Below, one piece after another: positions 1-11,619 of a stretch of DNA of 64,000 nucleotides; positions within the stretch are counted from its first letter, which is position 1, and each line of letters begins with the position of its first letter. Position numbers and translations under genes: made by a program. The stretch is from assembly GCA_022432975.1 (NCBI GenBank), contig CM039506.1, positions 16,070,121 through 16,134,120 of the forward strand. The letters are read 5' to 3'. The notes below the pieces were generated by a model, which ran no database searches, was not told where the DNA came from, and worked only from the letters and a program-made list of their open reading frames with translations. This stretch comes from Begonia masoniana (lineage: Eukaryota; Streptophyta; Magnoliopsida; Cucurbitales; Begoniaceae).

Positions 1-1442
1 TTCCAGCTAGAGGCGGGGGTACACGCTTACAACACGTACAGCCAGTGCCTGAGCCCCACTCGCGTGACCTATAAACTGGTATGGCCTTTCGGCCTGTATG
101 CCTTTCGGCCCATTTTAACTATATGCCTTACGGCCCATTTTAACTATATGCCTTATGGCCCATTTTAACTGTATGTCTTATGGCTCATTTATTCTTGCAT
201 TATCTTTAAAAAAATTGTGCAAATTCACTTTCATGCTTTCTTTAAAACATGTGATGCATGAACAGTCTATATCATAAAGTAACAAGCAATGACGTGTACC
301 ATCAAGACTATAAATACATAATCTATAACCTATAAAACAACTAAACCTGTCTACCCAACCAAAGCAAATAACATACGCATCTCCAAAACTCCTCGAGACG
401 ACATCGAACGTACGGTGTAGGCCAATCGGCCAGAGAAAGTCACGAGAACTTACCATCGTGTCCAAAGCAGCTCAAGCTCCGTCCCGAGCGTGTTTGTCTG
501 AGGGCAAAACATAACGGTAGATGTTAAAACAATTTAAAGCTTCTAAACGTCTTAATTAACAAAACCTTAACTAAAGAATTTCTTAAAACGTCCAACTTAA
601 TTATTCGAAGCATATCGATAAACATTTACGATTGAATACCTCGAGACTACAATTTACGAGTTTTTTCCCTAAAACCCGAAAATTCTCAAATTTTAAACAT
701 TCGTCCTAAATCAATCAAATTCGTCCAATAACGTTCAATACGTCCAATATATACTTTATTACGGTAAACCTATTAATTACAAACCCTAAATCTCGTTTTT
801 AATCGAAAACCTAACGAAAACCCTAAACGTACAACCTACGAAACTCGAAGTTTAAACGCTCTAAAACTTTAGAATCATACCTAGAGTTGCGAGAGGAGGA
901 GGAAACGTGAAGAACCGGAGGAAGAACGGAGGAAAACAGAGGTCGGATCGTTGAATTTCGTCGTGAGGAGAAGGCTCTGTCGCCAGGAGAAAAAGATGAA
1001 GCAGAGAGGATTCGTACAAGTGTCTGGGAAGAAGAAAGGGTTATGTTATTTTATATATTTTACTTAACAAAATTACCATTTTGCCCTTCTTTTGATTTTT
1101 ATATTGATTTCGTCCTTCGTTTCGTTAATCGGCTAACTGTTCGGATTCCCCAAATTTTTCTTATTTCTCCAATAATTCCAACTTATTATTTGGGATTTAT
1201 TAAAACTGTCCGTTCGCACTTCGGACCTTGTTTACTATTTTTACTAAAACGTTCTTTATTACGAGAATCTAATTACTCGAAATATAGCGTAATTATCCCG
1301 AAAAATCCTATAATTTCTTAAAATTCCAATTAGTCGATGGATCCTAATGGACGCTTTCTTTTGGCAAAACGGACTTGATTTGACATATTTACAAAAATGC
1401 CACTTTATATTAAAATAATATTCCCGTAAGCGGGGTATTACA
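1..1442 (-). mobile_element. Family-B LTR fragment (first copy)
   Basis: This matches 8975-10422 almost base for base, with many one-base insertions and deletions. The right edge ends in GGGGTATTACA, the reverse complement of a TGTAATACCCC LTR start. The same family lies on the plus strand at 41921-44501. In the minus sense it carries the donor-like CGAG|GTAAGT and a GGCCGATTGGCCTACA block. The left end lies outside the window. It sits inside a family-A LTR that resumes at 1443. Confidence 0.75.
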
Positions 1443-2652
1443 ATCTATGCTAGCGTTTAGGTGCTCTGATGAAGGCGGTTTAACTTTTGTCTGAATGAAA
1501 GTTTTCAGTGATTTGGTATTCTGATGAAATGTTCTGAGAATTTTAATGACAGTAGAAGTTTGATACTTCTTTTAACGCTTCCGTGATCTTCTTTTCGGGA
1601 TTTTGGAAATATGATTCGTTTGATTATAGCCTGCTATTCAAATTTTTTTAAAAATTGTGGATTTGTGTTTGATTAGAATGATTGCAGCAAAATGTACAAA
1701 ATCGTTATCAATTCGACCTTACTCCTTGTTACAGTCTCTTTTTGGCCTATCGTAGAAGTTGGGTATTTTGCCGCCCGCAGATGTTGGGGATTGAATTCAT
1801 CCGACTGACGTCATCGAAGAATGTCTTCTTAGAAAGCCATCGGTAGGTGTCTTCGGTAAGAAAGATTCCCTCCCCTAGTAGCCTTTCATTTTGTGAACGT
1901 GTGGTGTAGTGTTTGGTAATAAAAGATTTTTTGTCGTTTAGTGATCGGAAGATGCAGAAGACGTGTTGTCGTTTAGTGTCGGAAGATGCGAGATAAGTTT
2001 TTGTCGTTTAGGTGATCGGAAGATCCGAGAAGAAGTTTTTGTCGTTAGTGATCGGAAGATGCAGAAGAAGTTTTTTGTCGTTTAGTGATCGGAAGATTGC
2101 GATAATACGTTTTTGTCGGTTAGCGATCGGAAGTATGCGAGAAAAAGTTTTTGTCGTTTAGCGATCGGAAAAAGACTAGAACGTTCTATCGGTAGATGTA
2201 GGCTAAGAATATTTGTCGTTTGTGGTCGGCAGAGGTTGGATGAATGATCATCCGGCTGACGTCATCGGTAGATGTGTAGAATAAATTTGTCGTTTTGTGA
2301 TCGGTGAAAGTCTTCAGTTTAGTCTCTGCCCTTTTTCGTTGACTTTATTTAGCGGCAGATGCGTTTTACTCTTTACGATTTTCAAGTCTTCACGCTTAAG
2401 ACTTGATCTCTTCTGGCCGAATTATTTCTTAATATTTTAAAAAACCGATTATTCAAACATTGTTTCATAGCTCTGCTTAATTCTGTTTTGCTCAAAAGAA
2501 TTTTCGCTGCAAGTTTTTTTTTAAATGTTTTGAGATTTTAGAAAATGTCAAATTTTGACTTTCGAGCGAAGTTTTTAAATTTTGGTCCAAAGTTTCTTAG
2601 TTATGGTTCAGTTATGTGTAACGACTGGGTTCAGAGAACTCGGAGCGTTACA
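1443..2652 (+). mobile_element. Family-A LTR, 3' portion (first copy)
   Basis: This is the 3' part of a long gypsy LTR, equivalent to 10423-11619. It holds the family landmark GATGAGGCGGTTTAAC and a run of ~37-bp repeats (TTGTCGTTTAGTGATCGG-type units, about 1930-2170). It ends in CTCGGAGCGTTACA. The 5' part is cut off by the family-B LTR before it. Repeat units here are irregular compared with the second copy, with insertions and deletions in homopolymers. Confidence 0.7.
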
Positions 2653-2870
2653 GATATTGCTACTAATTTTTCTTGATTTTTTTGTAACCTTATTATGATA
2701 ATTAATAATGTCCTGAAATTTATTATCCGTCACTTCTAATAATTAGTCTTCCTATTTTATAGATTTAACATGTAATTATTGTAAAATAGCAACAAGTATG
2801 GAATTTAGTAAATTCTGGACAATCTAGTTATGATATTGTTATATGTTTCTTGATTTTTTACAATCTCGGA
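2653..2870 (+). pseudogene. hAT transposase fragment (first copy)
   Basis: This is a continuation of the first copy past the LTR end. It begins GATATTGCTA and follows 11620-11824 with scattered indels, then diverges near 2865. The second copy belongs to a hAT-family transposase relic, so this is the same target sequence beside the LTR. It is too short and too damaged to be coding. Confidence 0.55.
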
Positions 2871-3641
2871 TTTTTAAATCGGTTCTGTAGACTACTCGAC
2901 TGCGCAAGCTACTACCGACATGCTCTTCACTGTAAGTATTTTTTTAAGATTTCTTTGTTTTGTTTCTTAGAGTTATTGTTTCTTCTAAATTGCCTAAGGT
3001 TTACAAAATATTGCGTCGAGGAACGCTAGGGATGAGAGAGATGCCACGATGACCCAGTTGAGAGAATTTTAGAGCTTAACAATCCCACACTTAGAACAGG
3101 CTCACATATGGAAGACAGTCTCAAGAGCTTGATATGCTTATTAACTGTGAGGTCAATAGAACTCAGCGGTGCGGCTCCTAGTACCATGGAATGGAGCGGT
3201 TTCAGAAAAATTACGACCTCCAATTTTTATCTGACAATCGTCCAACCCCTCTCTTACTGAGGAGTGGGTTCGAATCCCCTAGAAGATATGTTTGAGTACG
3301 CTAGATCGAGGACAGGGAGAAAGTTGGTTGCGCTACCTTTTCATTTGGCTTTGGATCCCGTTTCTGATGGGATACATCAGCACCCATAGATGTAACCGTG
3401 TGATGAGTTGGGAGCAGGTTAAAAGCCATATTTTACGATAAATACTTCCGCCCATAGCAGGCGGAGGCAAAATGATGGCGTTCAGGAAATTTTGGGAAAA
3501 AGACGGCTGGCTTCGGGTGCCGAATACATCAGAAGGTTTGGCCGCTTTCCCTGTTCGCACCAAACGCCAGGTCAGTGTTAATGAGACAAGTGCGGCAATT
3601 TATGTCAAGGTCTAAGTCAGGAGTCCAAAAATTTCATATAT
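2871..3641 (+). pseudogene. Ty3/gypsy gag remnant ending at the gap
   Basis: Reading the plus strand with several frame changes gives gag-like pieces: a TTSNFY block near 3210, LEDMFEYARS near 3280-3300, CATFHLALD near 3330-3350, and VMSWEQVKSHIL near 3400-3435. The same order (NFYG, LEDxFEYA, ATFHLAGEA, MSWxQFKDxFYxKY) appears in the gag remnants at 38.1-38.9 kb and 5.8-6.3 kb. No long reading frame survives. The first ~150 bases (2871-3020) hold nothing I can identify. The element continues into the gap. Confidence 0.55.
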
Positions 3642-3741
3642 NNNNNNNNNNNNNNNNNNNNNNNNNNNNNNNNNNNNNNNNNNNNNNNNNNNNNNNNNNN
3701 NNNNNNNNNNNNNNNNNNNNNNNNNNNNNNNNNNNNNNNNN
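3642..3741. other. Assembly gap of 100 N
   Basis: There are exactly 100 N, the conventional filler for a gap of unknown size. Left of it is a plus-strand gag remnant. Right of it is the RNase H start of a minus-strand gypsy pol, so the two sides are not one continuous element. Confidence 0.99.
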
Positions 3742-5275
3742 TGGAAGGGTAAAATTGGAGCCATTGTTATTCTTTGTTCACGTCATGAAACTATGTTCCA
3801 TTCATCAGTCCATATATACTTCACATTTTTCCTGGTTAACTTAGTAAGGGGTGTAGCGATCTTTGAAAATCATTTGATGAATTTTCTATAATATCCTGCT
3901 AGACCAAGAAAACTCTTGATATCTGTAGCATTCTTCGGTTGAGGCCATTCCTTAACCGCTCGAACTTTGGCTGGATCGACAGATATTCCATCTCCAGAGA
4001 TCACGTGACCAAGAAAGTGAACTCTGTCCAACCAAAACTCACACTTGGAAAACTTAGCATAAAGCTGGTGCTGTCTAAGTACTCCTAACACCAAACTCAA
4101 ATGCATTGCATGCTCATCCTTAGTTCTAGAATAGATCAGAATGTCGTCTATGAACACTATGACAAACTTGTCCAAATACTTGTGAAACACCCTATTCATG
4201 AGATCCATGAAGGCTACTGGTGCATTTGTCAAACCAAAAGACATAACTAAAAACTCATAATGTCCATACCTTAGCGAAAGGCAGTTTTTGGGATATCTTC
4301 AGATTTTACCTTCAGCTGGTAATAACCGGACCTAAGGTCAATCTTAGAGAAAACTCTTGCACCCTAAGCTGGTCAAATAAGTCATCAATTCTCGGCAAAG
4401 GGTATTGTTTTTTGACAGTTAACTTATTCAATTCTCTATAATCAATGCACATACGCATTGATCCATCTTTCTTCTTGACAAAAAGGACAGGTGCGCCCCA
4501 CGGTGAAAGCTTGGGCGTATGAACCCTTTCTCCAATAGATCCTCCAATTGTTTTTTTTTAATTCCTTAAGTTCAGTTGGAGCTAATCTATATGGATTTTT
4601 AGACACAGGCTCAGCTCCAGGTAAATATCTACAACAAATTTAATTTCCCTATCTGGCGGTAACCCGGGAAGGTCATCTAAAAACACTTCGGGGAAGTCTT
4701 GGACGATTAAGATGTTCTGAGGATTTGCTTTTTCCATAAGTTGTGTGTCTAGAACGCTAGCTAAGAAGCACAAATACTCACCACATAGAGAAGGTCTTGT
4801 GTTAATAGAAGTCATCACAGACATTTCCTTACTCTTCTTTGAAGCTTGAAAGGTATGTTTCAACTTACCAGGGGGTGAAAGCTAACTACTCCAGTTCTAC
4901 AATAATTGTGGCGTGATGTTTAAACAACCAGTCCATTCCTAGGATTACATCAAATCCTATTATATCCATGATTATAAGATCAGCAGGTAGACTTACATTC
5001 CTACTAACACATTACTGTCAAGCATCACCTGGTTAGAGTGCATGCGCTCACCAGAAGGTAATGCAACGTTAAACTCATGCATGGAAGGAGTAAACTGTAC
5101 ATCTAACTTAACAGCAAAAGCAGATGCTATAAAAGAATGTGTTGCACCAGAATCTATCAAAGTAAAAGCAGGCACAGAGCTGATCAATATAGTACCTGAC
5201 ACCACAGCAGGCTGTTCTTCGTTTCCCGACTCCATCATGGAGAAAATTCTTGGTTTAATCATAGCAGGGCCGCTC
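3742..5275 (-). pseudogene. Gypsy pol pseudogene (protease, RT, start of RNase H)
   Basis: This is the minus-strand continuation of the gag at 5285-6293. The retropepsin-like motif DSGATHSF lies near 5150-5128. A PR-RT linker (FPEVFLDDLPGLPP) is at about 4690-4640. The reverse transcriptase core lies at 4244-3870, with FGLTNAP and the catalytic FIDDIL, but its 5' third (4560-4250) is frameshifted. Close similarity to the pol at 27.7-30.3 kb runs through the first RNase H residues up to 3742, where the gap cuts it off. Integrase and 3' LTR are therefore not visible. Not functional as read. Confidence 0.85.
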
Positions 5276-5284
5276 TTAGGGACT

Positions 5285-6293
5285 GGACAGTCTCTACTAA
5301 TGTGACCGACCTTGTTACAGTTGTAGCATCTGGTGACTCTAGGCTTCGAGCACTCTTTGTATGTGTGTCCAACTTCTTCACAGTTGAAACACTTCCCAAA
5401 GCCCAGTCGGCACTCCCCCGGGTGGTTCTTCAAACACTTGGGACACTGGGGAAATTTCCTGATATTTGCATCTTCCCATCCGCTCCTTGGCTATTCTGGC
5501 TTCACTTGGCCTCTTCTTTCCCCTATGCTGGTGGGCTGATTAAACCTTTGTGTAACCTCCCTTGGTCTAGCACACTTCCCTTCGGCTTCTTCCACTTCCA
5601 GCGCAGTGGACACAACTTCACTGAATGTTAAACCTTGAATACCACAGAATTTAACTCCACGGTAGATTTCTGGGTTTCAGTCCATGCACAAATTTAAACA
5701 CTTTATCCTCTTCCTTGTGAGCAAAATGCACAGCAAACCTGGACAAGGACTCAAATTGTCTACTGTATTCGGCCCACAGACCCTATCTGCTTCAAGTTCA
5801 GAAACCCAACTTCTTCGCAGTTTGGACTGTGCTGCTAAAATACTTCTCATAGAAAATGTCCTTGAATTGTGACCAGGACATTGCCAAAACATCAGTGGTG
5901 GTCTCCATTGTTTCCCACCAGAGTTGAGCTTCACCAGCTAAATGAAAGGTTGCCAATGTGACCTTGTCTCCTTCTCCGATGTGGCACACCTAAACATACT
6001 TTCAATCTTCCTAAGCTATCCATCAGAAATTACTGGATCAGATGACTGTCCATCGAACGTGGGTGGTCTTAGTCTCCGGAATCTATCTCCAGAATGTTCA
6101 TTACTAGAACCTGAGTTGGCACTTCCTTGCACCTCTCGGTTCAACAGTACTCCTAGTGGTCAGACTGTTGGCGCACTAAATCAATTTGCTGACGCACTAA
6201 ATCTGTCAGCTGCCTAATCACACTAGGCTCCTCTTCACCCCTCACATTTGGCATTTCTCTTGGCATTCTAGGTCTTTCTGGGCGTCCGGCCAT
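5285..6293 (-). pseudogene. Gypsy gag pseudogene with two zinc knuckles
   Basis: A start codon at 6293-6291 lies about 140 bases inside the PBS. Capsid-type motifs follow in shifting frames: ATFHLAGEAQLWWE near 5950, SWSQFKDIFYEKYF near 5865, and FESLSRFAVHFAHKEEDK near 5745. Two CCHC knuckles (CX2CX4HX4C) lie at about 5388-5290: CFNCEEVGHTYKEC and CYNCNKVGHISRDC. The paired knuckles are typical of gypsy Gag, which packages RNA in cytoplasmic particles. Several frameshifts break the frame between the start codon and the knuckles. Confidence 0.8.
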
Positions 6294-6434
6294 TGTACTA
6301 AATTCCTGTACAGGGTTAATTACACTCTTAAATATCCATTAACTATGGTTAACATAAACACTTACAGTTGTTGAAGTACTTCCATGCAACGATTGGCACT
6401 GATGAGTAATCTTTTGAACGGTTTAACTGAATGT

Positions 6435-6445
6435 CTCTGATACCA
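6435..6445 (-). promoter_or_regulatory. Primer binding site (tRNA-iMet type)
   Basis: The minus strand reads TGGTATCAGAG, the classic complement of the initiator Met-tRNA 3' end. It lies three bases inside the 5' LTR edge at 6449. This fixes the element's orientation and identifies 6449-8768 as its 5' LTR rather than a solo LTR. Confidence 0.85.
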
Positions 6446-6448
6446 TAC

Positions 6449-8768
6449 TGTACGACCCGAGTTTTCTGAACCCGGTTTGTTACACAATCTTTAACGAAAC
6501 TTGAAAAGAAAATAAACTTTGAACCAAACCTAAAGGTCCACTCGAAAGTCAAAATTTGATATTTTCTAAAACTTCAAACATTCAAGGACTTACAGCAGAA
6601 ATCGTTAAGTAAAAAGTTAAACAAGCTACTGTACGATGCTGATTATTCAGTTGAAATGTTAAGGAATAATCAGCAAAAAGAATAAAGGTTTAAATTGCAA
6701 AATACTTCATAAGTCTCAAAAGTCAAACACGTCGCCCGCTGAACAAAGTCAATAAAAAGGGGCTGACGCAGAAAATAGAAGACATCACCCGAGGACAAAA
6801 CGACAAAATACGCTCTACACCTTCCGGTGACGTCAGTCGGATGATCGACGCTATACAGCATCCACCGGTGGCTAGACGACAAAACACTTCTTACATCTTC
6901 CGGTGGGTTATCATGCGGCATCCACCGGTCACAAAACGAAAAAACATTTCCTACATCTTCTGGTAGATTAACACACGACATCCACCGGTCACTAAACGAC
7001 AAAACATTTCCTACATCTTCCAGTGGATTAACACACGACATCCACCGGTCACTAAGCGACAAAATATTTCCTACATCTTCCGGTGGATTAACACACGACA
7101 TCCACCGGTCACTAAGCGACAAAATATTTCCTACATCTTCCGGTGGATTAACACACGACATCCACCGGTGAGTAGAATACTCAACATCATCCAGTGACCG
7201 TCAGCCGGATGATTCAATCCGCCAATGTCTATCAGCGAACAAACACCCAACATCCACCGGTGAACTCCATTCACCGATGGTTGAATTTGTAAAAACTTAC
7301 TCAAGACATTCAAAAGCCCCCGACTCTAAGTAACCCAGGAAACTCAACAGAAAGTAGACAATATTTCTACTAATCAAATTTCATACAAAAACATCTCTAG
7401 CTGCGAGAAGGACGAGCTCACTTCACTGAAACCATTTAGAACCATTCAAATCCTTACATTACTCAATTTCAGTAAATCAACATTTATACCTAACCAAATA
7501 CTATTATCAACAAGCTCAAGAAAAGAAACATATTCGAAATATTGAAAACCAGTACTGTCATGAAAACCCAACACACACTAAAATTTAAACGTTGTCAACT
7601 GGACCTTCACATTAACTGACATCAGTTAAACCGCCCCATCAGCTGCCAGATTGTTGCAAAGATGCACTCCAAAACCAATCTAGTCCTCAGCAGACTCAGT
7701 AAACACACCTGCTATCACTTCTTCACCTACATCACAAAACTCATCTATTAGCCTAATGCTAAGTAAGTAAAGCAGTAATGAAATGAAACACTGAAATGCA
7801 AATTCCTAAACATGCAATTTCTACTTTCTCGACTCAGTTGTTCATACTTCGTTTCTGTTCAGATCCCTCTGTGAAGTTGGGAGTCGGATCAACCCTCCCA
7901 AAGTATAAATATCCACTGTCTCATTAAGGGTGGATTAGTTCCCTTAACAGTAAAGCTGATTCACATGTTCAGATCCCCCTGTGAAATTGGAAGTCGGATC
8001 AACCCTCCCAAAGTATAAATATCCATTGTCTCATTAAGGGTAGATTAGTTCCCTTAACAGTAAATCTGATTCACATAACTGTTTTAATATGTTCAATTCT
8101 TACCATGCTAACGTGCATTCAAATTCATTTTCGTATATTTTAAAAAAAATATGATGCATGACATACCAACACATTCTAGCATACAAACTCTAATGTTTTG
8201 TGATGTAGGCCCGAAGGCACAAGTAAACTTTACTTACCTGGCTCTCCTGGTGATGCTCGGTTTCAACTACTCCAAAAGCTCGCTTACCTAAGTTTATGGC
8301 AATACATTAATCCAACTCTCACTAGACCTTACCAAAAATCAATATTAAGATTGAGGAAATCGATTTGAAACTCTGCTACCCGTATAATCCCTTTTATCTC
8401 TAAGAACCCGAACCTACGCTCAATCTCAGCACCTTCAAAATCCTCACATTGTACTTCCTCAGGTAACTAACCACTATATCTTAAGAGAAATGAGGAAAAC
8501 TTAGTTAAGTTGAAGGAGAATCGGGCGAGGAAAATCGCCTAAAGAGCTCGGCTGCTTGAGCTGAAAACCCGAAGAGGAAAAGTATGAAATTGGTGGCGGC
8601 TACAGTGCATTAAACCCAAAACCCCTTTCCTTAAATACGTTATCCACTTCTCAAATTGCTAATTACTCTTTTGCCCTTGAGAAGCCATTAACTAACCTAA
8701 TCACTTTTCTCCCAATTCGACACATTAAATTGGTAATTAAGTTTGATTTAATAGAACCGGGTGCTACA
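6449..8768 (-). mobile_element. Family-A 5' LTR of the minus-strand gypsy element
   Basis: Read on the minus strand it starts TGTAGCACCCGG (8768) and ends CGGGTCGTACA (6449), followed by the PBS. Landmarks are the donor-like CCAG|GTAAGT at 8238/8237, the motif ATGCATCAT near 8150, the ~110-bp duplicated block at 7850-8075, the GCATTAGGCTAATAGATGA block near 7745, and a 60-bp tandem array at 6895-7170. It was inserted into a family-B LTR. The flanking bases CTCAT (8769-8773) should be one half of the target duplication; the other half is beyond the gap. Confidence 0.85.
6895..7170. repeat. 60-bp tandem repeat inside family-A LTR
   Basis: Four to five units of almost exactly 60 bp each hold CATCCACCGGTCACTAA, CGACAAAA and CTACATCTTCCGGTGG. 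Because 60 is a multiple of three, the minus strand stays open for 163 codons (7161-6670) with a 20-residue repeat. I attribute that frame to the repeat, not to a gene. Confidence 0.9.
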
Positions 8769-10422
8769 CTCATGCCTCAGGAGGAGGAATCTCATCCTCT
8801 CCTGTATCCTCGTAATCACCTACACCATACAATACACTATGAGATAAAAATCTCAGTAAGACTCGTAAATGCAAATGCTATGCTATGCTATGCAATGCTA
8901 TGCTATGCACTGTAGGTGTCACCGAGATCCTATCCCTCTAATCGGAGAGAGCACATCCAGCGGGCAGACTACTCTTTCCAGCTAGAGGCGGGGGGTACAC
9001 GCTTACAACACGTACAGCCGTGCCTGAGCCCCACCTCGCGTGACCTATAAACTGTATGCCTTTCGGCCTGTATGCCTTTCGGCCCATTTTAACTATATGC
9101 CTTACGGCCCATTTTAACTATATGCCTTATGGCCCATTTTAACTGTATGTCTTATGGCTCATTTTATTCTTTGCATTATATTTAAAACATTGTGCAAATT
9201 CACTTTCATGCTTTTCTTTAAAACATGTGATGCATGAACAGTTCTATATCATAAAGTAAACAAGCAATGACGTGTACCATCAACACTATAAATACATAAT
9301 CTATAACGTATAAAACAACTAAACCTGTCTACCCAACCAGAGCAAATAAACATACGCATCTCCAAAACTCCTCGAGACGACATTCGACGTACGGTGTAGG
9401 CCAATCGGCCAGAGAAATCACGAGAACTTACCTCGTGTCCAAAGCAGCTCAAGCTCCGTCCACGAGCGTTGTTTGTCTGAGGCAAAACATAACGGTCGAT
9501 GTTAAAACAATTTAAGCTTCTAAACGTCCTAATTAACAAAACCTTAACTAAAGAATTTCTTAAAACGTCCAACTTAATTATTCGAAGCATATCGATAAAC
9601 AATTTACGATTGATACCTCGAGACTACAATTTACGAGTTTTTCCCTAAAACCCGAAAATTCTCAAATTTTAACATTCGTCCTAAATCAATCAAATTCGTC
9701 CAATAACGTTCAATACGTCCAATATATACTTTATTACGGTAAACCTATTAATTACAAACCCTAAATCTCGTTTTTAATCGAAAACCTAACGAAAACCCTA
9801 AACGTAAAACTCTACGAAACTCGAAGTTTAACACTCTAAAACTTTAGAATCATACCTAGAGTTGCGAGAGGAGGAGGAAACGTGAAGAACCGGAGGAAGA
9901 ACGGAGGAAAACAGAGGTCGGATCGTTGAATTTCGTCGTGAGGAGAAGGCTCTGTCGCCAGGAGAAAAAGATGAAGCAGAGAGGATTCGTACAAGTGTCT
10001 GGGAAGAAGAAGGGTTATGTTATTTTAATATAATTTTACTTAACAAATTACCATTTTGCCCTTCTTTGATTTTTATATTGATTTCGTCCTTCGTTTCGTT
10101 AATCGGCTAACTGTTCGGATTCCCCAAATTTTCTTATTTCTCCAATAAGTCCAACTTATTATTTGGGATTTATTAAAACTGTCCGTTTGCAATTCGGACC
10201 TCGTTTACTATTTTTACTAAAACGTTCTTTATATTACGAGAAATCTAATTACTCGAAATATAGCGTAATTATCCCGAAAAATCCTATAAATTTCTTAAAA
10301 TTCCAATTAGTCGATAGGATCCTAATGACGCTTTCTTTTCGCAAAACGGACTTGATTTGACATATTTACAAAAATGCCACTTTATATTAAAATAATAATA
10401 TCCCGTAAAGCGGGGTATTACA
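8769..10422 (-). mobile_element. Family-B LTR, truncated by the family-A insertion
   Basis: The right edge at 10422 (GGGGTATTACA) is the LTR's own start on the minus strand. The left edge is the point where the family-A element inserted. The reverse complement of 41921-43500 follows it throughout: GCCTCAGG near 8775, the CACCTACACCATA acceptor block near 8818, CTTAC|CTCG near 9430, and the purine-rich leader complement near 9860-10000. A short ATGCT repeat lies at 8876-8908. About 1 kb of the LTR is missing to the left. TCTAT (10423-10427) is probably one half of its target duplication. Confidence 0.8.
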
Positions 10423-11619
10423 TCTATGCTACGTTTAGGTGCTCTGATGAGGCGGTTTAACTTTTGTCTGAATGAAAGTTTTCAGTGATTTGGTATTCTG
10501 ATGAAATGTTCTGAGAATTTTAATGACAGTAGAAGTTTGATACTTCTTTTAACGCTTCCGTGATCTTCTTTTCGGGATTTGGAAATATGATTCGATTTCG
10601 ATTATAGCCTGCTATTCAAATTTTTTTAAAAATTGTGGATTTGTGTTGATTAGAATGATTTCAGCAAAATGTACAAAATCGTTTATCAGTCGGACTTACT
10701 CCTTGTTACAGTCTCTTTTTGGCCTATCGGTAGAAGTTGGGTGTTTTGTCCGCCGGCAGATGTTGGAGGATTGAATCATCCGACTGACGTCATCGGAAGA
10801 TGTCTTCAGTAGAAGCCATCGGTAGGTGTCTTCGGTATGAGTCTCTAGTAGCCTTGTCATTTTGTGAACGATGTGTGTGTGTGTGTGAATAAAAGATTTT
10901 TTGTCGTTTAGTGATCGGAAGATGCGAGAAGAAGTTTTTGTCGTTTAGTGATCGGAAGATGCGAGAAGAAGTTTTTGTCGTTTAGTGATCGGAAGATGCG
11001 AGAAGAAGTTTTTGTCGTTTAGTGATCGGAAGATGCAAGAAGAAGTTTTTTGTCGTTTAGTGATCGGAAGATGCGAGAAGAAGTTTTTGTCGTTTAGTGA
11101 TCGGAAGATGCGAGAAAAAGTTTTTATCGTTTAGCGATCGGAAGACGTAGAACGTTCTATCGGTAGATGTAGGCTAAGAATATTTGTCGTTTGTGGTCGG
11201 CAGAGGTTGGATGAATGAATCATCCGGCTGACGTCATCGGTAGATGTGTATAATAAATTTGTCGTTTTGTGATCGGTGAAAGTCTTCAGTTTATGTCTCT
11301 GCCCTTTTTCGTTGACTTTATTTAGCGGCAGATGCGTTTGACTCTTACGATTTTCAAGTCTTCACGCTTAAGACTTGATCTCTTCTGGCCGAATTATTTC
11401 TTAATATTTTAACCGATTATTCAAACATTGTTTCATAGCTCTGCTTAATTCTGTTTTGCTCAAAAGAATTTTCGCTGCAAGTTTTTTTTTAAATGTTTTG
11501 AGATTTTAGAAAATGTCAAATTTTGACTTTCGAGCGAAGTTTTAAATTTGGTCCAAAGTTTCTTAGTTATGTTCAGATTATGTGTAACGAACTGGGTTCA
11601 GAGAACTCGGAGCGTTACA
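10423..11619 (+). mobile_element. Family-A LTR, 3' portion (second copy)
   Basis: This is the remainder of a plus-strand family-A LTR split by the family-B LTR. It contains GATGAGGCGGTTTAAC near 10450, a GT microsatellite near 10872, the 37-bp array, and the terminal ACTCGGAGCGTTACA at 11619. The following GATAT would be its target duplication in the hAT relic. The 5' half is not in the window. Confidence 0.75.
10901..11140. repeat. 37-bp tandem array in family-A LTR
   Basis: Six regular units start at 10901, 10938, 10975 and so on. Each reads TTGTCGTTTAGTGATCGG, then AAGATGCGAGAAGAAG. The last units diverge. The same core TCGTTTAGTGATCGG occurs in other family-A LTRs in different copy numbers. 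Confidence 0.9.

Noticed and set aside
6670..7161. 163-codon minus-strand frame with a 20-residue repeat
   Set aside because: It is the translation of a 60-bp tandem repeat inside a family-A LTR, open only because 60 is divisible by three.
1..11619. Reading 1-2652 and 8975-11619 as the two LTRs of one element
   Set aside because: The similarity goes on past the LTR ends into the hAT target sequence, and the matching unit contains another family's LTR edge. It is a duplicated locus or artefact, not an LTR pair.
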